This document shows, piece after piece, positions 5,693 through 12,600 of a DNA stretch of 16,662 nucleotides. The notes under the pieces are model-generated. The model was not told the origin of the DNA. It did no database searches and saw nothing but the letters and a program-made list of their open reading frames with translations. The translations under genes and the position numbers were made by a program. This DNA is from an uncultured Solobacterium sp. (GTDB lineage: Bacteria; Bacillota_I; Bacilli_A; Erysipelotrichales; Erysipelotrichaceae), in assembly GCA_905235315.1 (NCBI GenBank), contig CAJOLG010000080.1, positions 1 to 16,662 of the forward strand, written 5' to 3'. The first letter of the stretch is position 1; each line of letters opens with the position of its first letter.

Positions 5693-6814
5693 TTACGCGC
5701 CGAAGATCTTCAGCATGAAGCCGGCCGCAACCGCGGAGCCGATAACACCGGCAACATTCGGGCCCATGGCATGCATGAGCAGGTAGTTGTTCGGGTTGGC
5801 CTTCTGGCCTTCGATCTGGCTGACACGGGCTGCCATCGGAACAGCAGAGACGCCTGCCGAACCGATGAGCGGGTTGACCTTTCCGCCGGTGACCTTGTAC
5901 ATGATCTTGCCGAGCAGGAGGCCGCCTGCGGTGGAGAAGCTGAACGCAATCAGACCGAGAACGACGATTTCAATCGTACGCACGGTAAGGAAGGTTTCCG
6001 CAACTGCCTTGGCACCGACTGAGATACCGAGGAAGATGATGACCGTATTGGTCAGCGCATTCTGTGCCGTATCACTCAGACGGTCTGTAAGACCGGTTTC
6101 CTTCAGCAGGTTTCCGAACATCAGAAGACCGACAAGCGGTGCGGTATCCGGAATCAGAAGGACAACGAAGATCGTAACTGCGATCGGGAAGATGATCCGC
6201 TCCTTCTTGGATACGGTGCGGGTCTGCTTCATCACGGTCTTGCGCTCTTCCTCTGTGGTGAGGGCACGCATGATCGGCGGCTGAATCATCGGGATCAGCG
6301 CCATGTAGGAATACGCCGCAATCGCAATTGCCGGCAGGTATTCCATCGCAAGCTTGGATGCGGTGAGAATGGCAGTCGGGCCGTCCGCGCCGCCGATAAC
6401 ACCGATCGCCGCAGCGACTTTCGGATCAAATCCAAGCACAAGTGCCATCAGGAATGCGGTGAAGATACCGAACTGTGCGCCGGCACCCATCAGTAAGGAA
6501 GACGGGTTGGCAATCAGCGGTCCGAAGTCGGTCATCGCACCGGTACCCAGGAAGACCAGGGACGGATAGATACCGTATTCTACACCGAGTGAGAGATAGT
6601 GAATGAGACCTTCGGTAATTCCGGTGCGCGGCAGGTTTGCCAGGAGAACACCGAAGGCGATCGGAATCATAAGCAGCGGTTCGTACTTCTTGTGAATGCC
6701 AAGATACAGCAGGAAGCACGCAAACAGGATCATTATCAGATAGCGGGGATCTTCAATCAGGCCGGCAAACCCCGACTCCCGGAAGATCATGATCAGTATA
6801 TCTATAATATTCAT
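5693..6814 (-). CDS. oadB: Oxaloacetate decarboxylase beta subunit (Na+ pump)
   Basis: The protein has 373 aa, full length for the family. This integral membrane subunit decarboxylates carboxybiotin and couples that to Na+ export. The ion-site segments are present: NPSSLLMGAGAQFGIF (103-118), GVIGGADGPTAI (138-149) with the essential Asp144, and near the C-terminus GSAGVSAVPMAARVSQ followed by LLMHAMGPNVAGVIGS. Hydrophobic stretches fit a polytopic protein of about ten helices. It is the last gene of the oadA-oadG-carrier-oadB operon, 14 nt after the carrier. Subunit B does not distinguish oxaloacetate, methylmalonyl-CoA and glutaconyl-CoA decarboxylases; the alpha subunit does. Confidence 0.95.
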   Translation of the reverse strand: MNIIDILIMIFRESGFAGLIEDPRYLIMILFACFLLYLGIHKKYEPLLMIPIAFGVLLANLPRTGITEGLIHYLSLGVEYGIYPSLVFLGTGAMTDFGPLIANPSSLLMGAGAQFGIFTAFLMALVLGFDPKVAAAIGVIGGADGPTAILTASKLAMEYLPAIAIAAYSYMALIPMIQPPIMRALTTEEERKTVMKQTRTVSKKERIIFPIAVTIFVVLLIPDTAPLVGLLMFGNLLKETGLTDRLSDTAQNALTNTVIIFLGISVGAKAVAETFLTVRTIEIVVLGLIAFSFSTAGGLLLGKIMYKVTGGKVNPLIGSAGVSAVPMAARVSQIEGQKANPNNYLLMHAMGPNVAGVIGSAVAAGFMLKIFGA

Positions 6815-6828
6815 TCGTGATCTCCTGC

Positions 6829-7236
6829 TTACTGAATGGTCGCAATGACCTGATCAGTCTGAACAGCTGCGCCCTTCGCGACAGTAACGGAAGTGATCGT
6901 GCCCGCACGCGGCGCAACGATTTCGTTTTCCATCTTCATCGCTTCAAGAATAAAGAGGATATCGCCTTCCTTGACCGCCTGGCCGGAAGAAACTCTTACA
7001 TCAAGAATGGTGCCGGGCATCGGTGACTTGACCGGATCGCCTGCGCCTGCCGGTGCGGCTGCCGGAGCCGGTGCAGCTGCCGGAGCAGCTTCCGGAGCGG
7101 GTGCGGCTGCCGGAGCAGGTGCGGCTGCGGGCGCTGCGGTTACAGCTTCCGCGGGGCCGGCATATACTGCGGTCGCGTTCCCCTTTTCTACTTCTACTTC
7201 ATATTTCTTGCCGTTCAGTGTAACAACGTATTTCAT
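6829..7236 (-). CDS. Biotin carboxyl carrier subunit of the decarboxylase
   Basis: The protein has 135 aa and three parts: a short N-terminal strand-rich segment (1-24), an alanine/proline linker built from imperfect AAPAPAAAP units (about 33-66), and a biotinyl/lipoyl domain (67-135) with the canonical EAMKMENEI, so Lys101 should carry biotin. It shuttles the carboxyl group from OadA in the cytosol to OadB in the membrane. In many bacteria this domain is fused to the end of OadA; here it is separate, as in glutaconyl- and methylmalonyl-CoA decarboxylases. The linker DNA (about 7040-7140) is a GC-rich repeat liable to length change. Substrate of BirA (4293-5063) by inference. Confidence 0.95.
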   Translation of the reverse strand: MKYVVTLNGKKYEVEVEKGNATAVYAGPAEAVTAAPAAAPAPAAAPAPEAAPAAAPAPAAAPAGAGDPVKSPMPGTILDVRVSSGQAVKEGDILFILEAMKMENEIVAPRAGTITSVTVAKGAAVQTDQVIATIQ

Positions 7237-7251
7237 GTCCTGTTCTCCCCC

Positions 7252-7581
7252 TTAATCCAGTGCCTTGATGGACTTGAAGACCAGCTGGTTCAGCGGAATC
7301 TTCGTCTCATCACTGATGATTGCCATAATGCAGGCGGCTGTCTTTTCATCCACATCGTACAGTGCGATCTCACCGCCGTAAACTGCATCCGGCGCAGCTG
7401 CTGCTGCGGCTGCCGGAGCCTCTTCAGCCGAGGATGCGGCGGATTCTTTCGGTGTTGTTTTTTCTTCCAGTGTTGTCGTGACCTTATTGATCATAACAAT
7501 GATGAACCACAGAAGGCACAGCATCAGGAAGACGACCATGAATCCGGAGACCGCAACGATCAGTGCTCTTCCGATACTCAT
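7252..7581 (-). CDS. oadG: Decarboxylase gamma/delta subunit (OadG family)
   Basis: The protein has 109 aa: one N-terminal membrane helix (about 8-31, AVSGFMVVFLMLCLLWFIIV), a charged and alanine-rich linker (40-66), and a small C-terminal region ending FKSIKALD. This is the layout of OadG/MmdD, which holds the carboxyltransferase and carrier against the membrane subunit. It starts 2 nt after the oadA stop and ends 15 nt before the carrier, so it is translationally linked to both. Sequence conservation in this family is low, so the call rests on topology plus operon position. Confidence 0.85.
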   Translation of the reverse strand: MSIGRALIVAVSGFMVVFLMLCLLWFIIVMINKVTTTLEEKTTPKESAASSAEEAPAAAAAAAPDAVYGGEIALYDVDEKTAACIMAIISDETKIPLNQLVFKSIKALD

Positions 7582-7583
7582 GT

Positions 7584-8969
7584 TTACTCAGCCTCCTGAA
7601 TGGTATAGCTGACCTTGAGCGCCTTCTTTTCCTGACGCTCCTTGAGGAAGGCTTCTGCCTGCTGCGGGAACGCAACATAGCTCAGGACATCTTCTTCACT
7701 TTCTGCGAGATCCCCAAGAGCCTTTCTGGCTCCCGGGATTTCCGGTTCGATCGTGTCATCATATCTTCCCTCGATCGGTTTCTCATCGCCGAGCGCCTTC
7801 TTCATGAGCTCTTCGGAAATCGGTGCAGGAGGTGCGCCGTATTCGCCGCGGCAGTATGCCTTGACTTCTTTGGAAATGAGCTTGTAGCGCTCACCGGTAA
7901 GGACGTTGGTAACCGCCTGGGTACCGACCATCTGGCTCATCGGAGTGACCAGCGGAGGATAGCCCATGTCCTTGCGGACTTTCGGTGTTTCTTCAAGAAC
8001 TGCATCGAGCTGATCAAGCTTATCGACTGCAGTGAGCTGGGAAATCAGGTTTGAAAGCATTCCGCCGGGAATCTGGTAGTTCAGCGCATCGATCTTGGTG
8101 GTGAGAACCGACGGGTTCAGACCGCCGTCTTTCAGGAAGCGCGCCTGAACCGGCTTGAAGTGATCGTTGATCTTCTGGCAGACCTTGAGATCAACCCCGG
8201 TGTCATAGCCCATTTCTTCCAGGGCATATACCAGAGATTCGGTGGACATGTGGGATGTTCCGCCGGAGAAGATGGAGATCGCGGTATCCACGCCGTCTGC
8301 ACCGGCTTCGACCGCCTTGAGCAGGGTCATCGGAGCGAGACCGGTTGTGGTGTGGGAATGAACGTATACCGGGAGGTTTACCTCCTTCTTGAGTGCGCTC
8401 ACGAGGTCATAGCAGGCCTGCGGGCTCATGATGCCGGCCATATCCTTGATGCAGAGGGAATGGCAGCCCATGGACTCCAGCTTCTTGCCGAGTTCCACAT
8501 ACTTTTCGAAGGTGTGAACCGGGCTGGTGGTATAGCAGATCGTGCCCTGCGCATGGCCGCCGGCCTTGATGCATTCATCAATTGCGGTCGCCATGTTCTG
8601 CGGGTCGTTCAGTGCGTCAAAGATTCGAATGATGTCGATTCCGTTTTCAACGGACTTGCGGACAAACGCACGGACCGTCTCATCGGAATAGTGTTTGTAG
8701 CCAAGGATGTTCTGGCCGCGCAGCAGCATCTGCAGCTTCGTGTTCTTCACCTTGGAACGGATGAAGCGCAGTCTGTCCCACGGATCCTCATCCAGATAGC
8801 GCAGACAGGAATCGAATGTCGCGCCGCCCCAGACTTCCATGGAATAATAGCCGGCCTGGTCCATCGTTTCGAGAATGTCCTCAAAGTCCGAACGCGGCAT
8901 CCGTGTCGCAATCTGGGACTGGTTGGCATCGCGAAGTACTACTTCTGTAATGTTTACTTTCTTTTTCAT
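7584..8969 (-). CDS. oadA: Oxaloacetate decarboxylase alpha subunit (carboxyltransferase)
   Basis: The protein has 461 aa when started at the ATG at 8969, which has AAAGG close upstream. An ATG 36 nt earlier in frame lacks a ribosome site. It has an HMGL-type TIM barrel with VLRDANQS (metal ligand Asp14), SLCIKDMAG (Lys175, the lysine carboxylated in pyruvate-carboxylase-type domains) and VYVHSHTTTG (His204/His206 metal ligands), then the conserved carboxylase domain and GEYGAPPAPI. The barrel identifies the substrate class as oxaloacetate, since methylmalonyl- and glutaconyl-CoA enzymes use a different alpha subunit. It has no C-terminal biotin domain because that is the separate carrier gene. 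It is the first gene of the operon and shows no defect. Confidence 0.95.
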   Translation of the reverse strand: MKKKVNITEVVLRDANQSQIATRMPRSDFEDILETMDQAGYYSMEVWGGATFDSCLRYLDEDPWDRLRFIRSKVKNTKLQMLLRGQNILGYKHYSDETVRAFVRKSVENGIDIIRIFDALNDPQNMATAIDECIKAGGHAQGTICYTTSPVHTFEKYVELGKKLESMGCHSLCIKDMAGIMSPQACYDLVSALKKEVNLPVYVHSHTTTGLAPMTLLKAVEAGADGVDTAISIFSGGTSHMSTESLVYALEEMGYDTGVDLKVCQKINDHFKPVQARFLKDGGLNPSVLTTKIDALNYQIPGGMLSNLISQLTAVDKLDQLDAVLEETPKVRKDMGYPPLVTPMSQMVGTQAVTNVLTGERYKLISKEVKAYCRGEYGAPPAPISEELMKKALGDEKPIEGRYDDTIEPEIPGARKALGDLAESEEDVLSYVAFPQQAEAFLKERQEKKALKVSYTIQEAE

Positions 8970-9007
8970 ATCAAACCTTTCCCTTTGAAAATACACAAAT
9001 CCCACTA

Positions 9008-9036
9008 ATCATAATTGATTTCCGGCGGTTTTGGAA
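9008..9036 (-). promoter_or_regulatory. Possible oad operon promoter
   Basis: On the minus strand TTCCAA (9036-9031), a 17-nt spacer and TATGAT (9013-9008) lie about 40 nt before the oadA start. The -10 is good and the -35 is poor, which would fit an activated or regulated promoter. Confidence 0.4.
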
Positions 9037-9041
9037 AGAAT

Positions 9042-9059
9042 TTGATGAAAATTTCACAA
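9042..9059 (-). promoter_or_regulatory. Rex-like operator upstream of oad
   Basis: On the minus strand TTGTGAAATTTTCATCAA lies just upstream of the possible -35. It matches the usual Rex site (TTGTGA-N6-TCACAA) at 14 of 18 positions by eye, with an exact left half and a degenerate right half. Rex senses NADH/NAD+ and commonly controls fermentation genes, so the placement makes sense, but chance similarity in AT-rich DNA is possible. Confidence 0.3.
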
Positions 9060-9120
9060 TATTTTTCGTTTTTTGAACCGTTTCCGAATTTGTTTCAGAA
9101 AACTTTCGCCGAACAGGGAA

Positions 9121-9148
9121 ATAAAAAGACCCGGCACTGCCGGATCTT
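9121..9148 (-). terminator. Intrinsic terminator of the PRTase-like gene
   Basis: On the minus strand AAGAT-CCGGC pairs with GCCGG-GTCTT across AGT, followed by TTTAT. It separates this gene from the oad promoter. Confidence 0.85.
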
Positions 9149-9172
9149 CGGTTCAAATCATCGGTTTGCGGA

Positions 9173-9817
9173 TCAGCGGAAATAGGAAATTCCGTAGGTA
9201 TTTACGATCGCATCCACCTTCTGGCCTGCCTTGCACAGCGGGCATTCATGGCTGGGTTTGCTTTCATAGTCATCCAGGATGCCTTCTGTTGTGAAGACCG
9301 CGCTGATCGGATATCCGAAGCACTCCTCGGTCGATGCGAAGATCGCACAGACACCGGCGACTTCTCCGCCGTAATACTGAATTGCTTCAATGCCGCCCTG
9401 TACGGTGTAACCGGTCGTTACCGATGCCGCAAGGATGAGTACATGCTTGCCGCGGATCATCGGAATCGTGTTGTCACGGAACAGCAGCTGGCTTCCGGTG
9501 GTATGTTCCGGGGTTACGACATAGATGGTGTTATGGGTATTGATGTTGGAAAAACCAACCCGGGTCAGTTCGCTTGCCATGCATGCACCGACAACCTCGG
9601 TGCCGTCAAGGCACAGGATCGTGTCGATGATCGTGGAATGCTTGAACTTTGCGGCAAGCAGTCTTGCGGTTTCTCTTGCCTCGGAAAGACGATGTTTCGT
9701 AAAGGTCAGGTCAACGTAGTAATTGATATGACTGTGGCTGGTCGCAAAGTGTCCTTTCTGAACACGAAGTTTCAATGATCCGTTCGGATTCGGAAATTCC
9801 ATCAGATTATCTGCCAT
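9173..9817 (-). CDS. Orotate-phosphoribosyltransferase-like protein, atypical PRPP motif
   Basis: The protein has 214 aa with a type I PRTase fold signature. The PRPP loop reads HVLILAASVTTGYTVQGG (125-142), keeping the phosphate-binding TTGxT but with Ala130-Ala131 where active PRTases have an acidic pair (as in VDDVxTTG). The N-terminal INYYVDLTFTKHRLSEA block and IDTILCLDGTEVVG resemble orotate PRTases. The C-terminus carries CPLCKAGQKVDAIVN (192-206), a CxxC that may bind metal or belong to the substrate lid. GGAGG precedes the ATG at 9817 by about 6 nt. It may be a nucleotide-binding or regulatory homologue rather than PyrE; no pyr genes are near. It lies 73 nt after bioY on the same strand and could be cotranscribed. 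Confidence 0.72.
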   Translation of the reverse strand: MADNLMEFPNPNGSLKLRVQKGHFATSHSHINYYVDLTFTKHRLSEARETARLLAAKFKHSTIIDTILCLDGTEVVGACMASELTRVGFSNINTHNTIYVVTPEHTTGSQLLFRDNTIPMIRGKHVLILAASVTTGYTVQGGIEAIQYYGGEVAGVCAIFASTEECFGYPISAVFTTEGILDDYESKPSHECPLCKAGQKVDAIVNTYGISYFR

Positions 9818-9890
9818 AATGATCCTCCATTTTATTAATCATAGGTTCCTGACTATATTTTACACGTTTTCGGCGCCGGTTTCGCATGGA

Positions 9891-10416
9891 TTATGCGGCA
9901 GTGTGTTGCAGAGCAGCACGAAGCCGCGGCGCGATCACAGCGACAACCGCAATTTTGAGCGCATCTCCCGGCAGAAAGAAGCACGCATGCCGCAAGGGAT
10001 GCGGCCAGCGGCATCTTTGTCACAGCCATGAACCAAGCGGTTCCGATGACATAAAGCACTGCAGTTCCTCCCAGCATTCCGATCACCAGAGAACCGGTTC
10101 CGCGGTTTTTTTCTGCCGCAAATCCGGTCAGATATGCCAGCGGCAGATACCCGATCAGATAGCCGCCGGTCATCCCGACAAGAATCCCGATCCCGGAGGT
10201 ATAGCCGGCAAATACCGGAATCCCGATTGCGCCGAGAAGCAGATACACCGCGGTGCAGATCACGCCTTCCTTCGCGCCGAGCACCGCCCCTCCCAGCATG
10301 ACCGCAAACGTTGCCAGGGAAATCGGCACCTGGGTCGAAAGCGGTACGGAAAGCGGCGAAAGCACAGCAATCACTGCGGTCATAAGCGCACATCGTGTCA
10401 TCTGTCTGATATTCAT
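9891..10416 (-). pseudogene. bioY: BioY biotin transporter substrate-binding subunit, 3' frameshift
   Basis: BioY is the biotin-binding S component of ECF transporters, a six-helix membrane protein. The start at 10416 has AAGGGG upstream; an ORF beginning at 10494 runs through the promoter and is rejected. Residues 1 to about 150 match BioY: VPLSTQVPISLATFAVMLGG, GAVLGAKEGVICTAVYLLLG, IGIPVFAGYTSGIGILVG and MTGGYLIGYL. After ACV the frame breaks. Ignoring one C near 9981 restores FFLPGDALKIAVVAVIAP and a stop at 9893-9891, giving 174 aa with the conserved PGDxxK end. Unrepaired, the frame runs to 9853 with a cysteine-rich tail that is not BioY. It is either a recent mutation or an assembly error. 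Partner genes ecfA/T are not in the window. Confidence 0.8.
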
Positions 10417-10475
10417 CTCTCTTATCCCCTTCTGATATGCCGGACACCCGGTACAGCGTACCCGGCAGCCTGTAT

Positions 10476-10504
10476 ATCTTATCCCATTCCTCACAAAATA
10501 CCAA
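10476..10504 (-). promoter_or_regulatory. bioY promoter
   Basis: On the minus strand TTGGTA (10504-10499), a 17-nt spacer and TAAGAT (10481-10476) each match consensus at 4 of 6 positions. The leader of about 55 nt before the ATG contains GGTAC-GCT-GTACC inside a larger GCCGG/CCGGC inverted repeat, which could be an operator or RNA fold. I do not recognise it. Confidence 0.5.
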
Positions 10505-10543
10505 GCACGGTCTTTTCAGAAGGATCCGACCCTGAACCGTCAG

Positions 10544-10575
10544 AAAAACAGCAGCCCCCAGGGGAACTGCTGTTT
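10544..10575 (-). terminator. Intrinsic terminator of the MATE/CARF-HEPN operon
   Basis: On the minus strand AAACAGCAGTTCCCC pairs with GGGGCTGCTGTTT with a small internal bulge and is followed by TTCTG after a run of T. It lies about 14 nt after the stop of the 664-aa gene. Confidence 0.82.
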
Positions 10576-10588
10576 CAGGTCTCTTTGT

Positions 10589-12583
10589 TCAGGATCTGTC
10601 CTTCCGCTGAATCTCGATGTCGATCCATACGTTGGAAGGATTTTTCCCGTCCGGTTTCCGGGAAGGTTTCGGTTCGGCTTCCGATGCCTGCGCCGGTTCC
10701 TGTGCATCGCCTTCCGTCTTTTCCTTTTTTGCTTTTTCGAGCTTCTTTCGGGTCGGCTTATGGTTGTAGGTATAGCCCTTGAACTTTTCGGGATCGAGCA
10801 TCAGCGGCGGCTCCGGATGCAGATTCTGTTCGTTCATATAGGCGCGGACCGCATCATAGGCAGAAAGGAACTCCTGCACCGCATCCACAAGTATCCGAAG
10901 ATGCGGATTTTCTTCATGCAGGTTCGAATCCGCTCCGGGATCTTCTGCATGGTTGATGTGGTTGCGGACCGTGGATGCATAGTAATAGGAAAACAGCAGC
11001 CGGTCAATCAGGTCCGGCCGGTCGTTCAGCACGGTATAGGCCTGAAGCATCGTGGTGTCCCCGCCGCCTTCCTGCAGGGTTTTCATGCGCAGGTCGGTAT
11101 ACCTCCGCTCACGGTCTCCGCCCGGCTCACCGGCCGGAATGAGAGAACGCCCGTAGAATTTGATGAAATAATGCTCAATGTCCTTGAAGCACCACCGGTC
11201 TTTCGCTGCGGTTTCCCAATAGATGAGATTCAATTCTTTTGAAAACTCCCGCAGCGTGTCTTCATCCTCGGCATAATAGAAGATCCGTTCCCGGACGATC
11301 TCCGCCGGCATACGCGATTCCACGATCGTTACCGCCTGCTGGTAGAACTGCTTGCGCAGCGCCCAGCGGATCAGCTCCAGCTCATTCAGATCTTCCCCTT
11401 CGAGAAGTGCCCCGTAATCCATCCGGACCGTGTTTTCCAGAATCCGCAGGATCCCGGTTTCCAGGGTGTCGGCGGGTGCCGCAGGACTGTTGTTCAGCTG
11501 CCGCTTCAGCAGCCGGATACCGTTTTCGAGATCGGGGATATTGCACAGGGAGATGCCCGCATCAATCTGCTGCATCGCATACAGAAGAACATCCACATGC
11601 CGGTCGCTGATTCCGCAGCTTTCCCAGTAATGCCGGATCTCATCCACCTTGCCGTAACGGATAAACGCACTCATGCCGGAGACCAGACGGTTGATGTCAT
11701 ACCGCTTCTTCTCATCGTTGTCGATCTCACTGACAAAGCTGCCCGGAAGATCCCGCGTTGTGATGATTTCCCGGAAGAGTACCGGGTTGTTTACATCCTC
11801 CCCCAGCATGGCCAGAACACCCAGGATCATATATCCCTCGTCGGATTCCAGCCCCTGCATATCCATGTAGATATTCATGCGCTCGGCTTTAAAGCTGTTC
11901 AGTGTCTGAATCAGATCGGTCACATTCTGGGCAGGCACATAGTCCTTTTCCCCGCTCCGGCGCATCTGGACAAAGCAGATATTCAGGTTTTCGCTGTCCT
12001 CGCGGCAGTACAGCTTCATCGTGCTGTTCAGCTGGACATAGATAAAACGCTTGATCCAGCACAGCTCCTGGGCGCTGAGCTCGCCGAAGGCTTCCTTCAT
12101 CAGTTTTGCGTGGTCTTCACATCCCGCAAGAAGATGAAATACCCGGTCGGGCCGGACCTCGGGGAACCGCTCCGCCAGCAGGCTCATAAGCTTCTGATAT
12201 CCGTCCAGCAGCTCGTTCCTGCGCGCATCCGTAATGCGTTCCAGAACATCGACCGCCTCGAGATCAAGCCCGTTGAGAAACTGGTTGATCCGGTAGCGGA
12301 AGAAGCCGTACTCCGACAGGGATCCGGTGTCTTCGGAGCTGTATGCCGTCCATTCTTTCAGGCGCGTCAGGCTTCCCGGCTCATCCGGATGGCATGCATG
12401 CGGGCCGCCTACCGCAATGATCGTATCGATCGGAACCGAAGAAAGAAGATATTTCGTTCCCGCTTCCGCAACACTCAGCCCGTCGCAGTAATAAACCCTG
12501 CCGGCATCCTCAAACCGGTAGTAACTGTGGTTCTGCCGGTCGCTGACCGCCGACAGTGATGTAATCAGAATATTCCGTTCCAT
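10589..12583 (-). CDS. Probable CARF-HEPN protein (TM1812/Csx1-like)
   Basis: The protein has 664 aa. The N-terminus (4-60) has CARF-like Rossmann strands, NILITSLSAVS and later VPIDTIIAVGG, and a second block NLNICFVQMRR with MNIYMDMQGLES (236-247), similar to TM1812-type CRISPR-associated proteins. Near the C-terminus is YYASTVRNHINHAEDP, giving an Rx4H motif (Arg540, His545) of HEPN ribonucleases and the NHA typical of TM1812. CARF domains bind cyclic oligoadenylate made by type III CRISPR complexes and switch on the HEPN RNase; that role is family knowledge, not seen here. A lysine-rich tail (611-664) follows. It starts 17 nt after the MATE stop and is probably cotranscribed. No cas genes or array are nearby. 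The middle 300 residues are unassigned. Confidence 0.66.
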   Translation of the reverse strand: MERNILITSLSAVSDRQNHSYYRFEDAGRVYYCDGLSVAEAGTKYLLSSVPIDTIIAVGGPHACHPDEPGSLTRLKEWTAYSSEDTGSLSEYGFFRYRINQFLNGLDLEAVDVLERITDARRNELLDGYQKLMSLLAERFPEVRPDRVFHLLAGCEDHAKLMKEAFGELSAQELCWIKRFIYVQLNSTMKLYCREDSENLNICFVQMRRSGEKDYVPAQNVTDLIQTLNSFKAERMNIYMDMQGLESDEGYMILGVLAMLGEDVNNPVLFREIITTRDLPGSFVSEIDNDEKKRYDINRLVSGMSAFIRYGKVDEIRHYWESCGISDRHVDVLLYAMQQIDAGISLCNIPDLENGIRLLKRQLNNSPAAPADTLETGILRILENTVRMDYGALLEGEDLNELELIRWALRKQFYQQAVTIVESRMPAEIVRERIFYYAEDEDTLREFSKELNLIYWETAAKDRWCFKDIEHYFIKFYGRSLIPAGEPGGDRERRYTDLRMKTLQEGGGDTTMLQAYTVLNDRPDLIDRLLFSYYYASTVRNHINHAEDPGADSNLHEENPHLRILVDAVQEFLSAYDAVRAYMNEQNLHPEPPLMLDPEKFKGYTYNHKPTRKKLEKAKKEKTEGDAQEPAQASEAEPKPSRKPDGKNPSNVWIDIEIQRKDRS

Positions 12584-12600
12584 ACTATGATCCTATGCCC

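Noticed and set aside
7030..7150. Repetitive GC-rich DNA considered as a tandem-repeat array
   Set aside because: It is the Ala/Pro linker of the biotin carrier subunit; the repeats follow from codons for AAPAPAAAP.
8160..9008. 282-aa plus-strand open frame
   Set aside because: It is fully antisense to oadA with no family signature.
9886..10782. 298-aa plus-strand open frame
   Set aside because: It crosses the bioY gene, its promoter and a terminator on the opposite strand, and its composition is rich in His, Ser and Arg without domains.
11597..12559. 320-aa plus-strand open frame
   Set aside because: It is antisense to the CARF-HEPN gene and has no ribosome site or motifs.
10417..12600. 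Search for a CRISPR array near the CARF-HEPN gene
   Set aside because: No regularly spaced direct repeats are visible here or elsewhere in the window.
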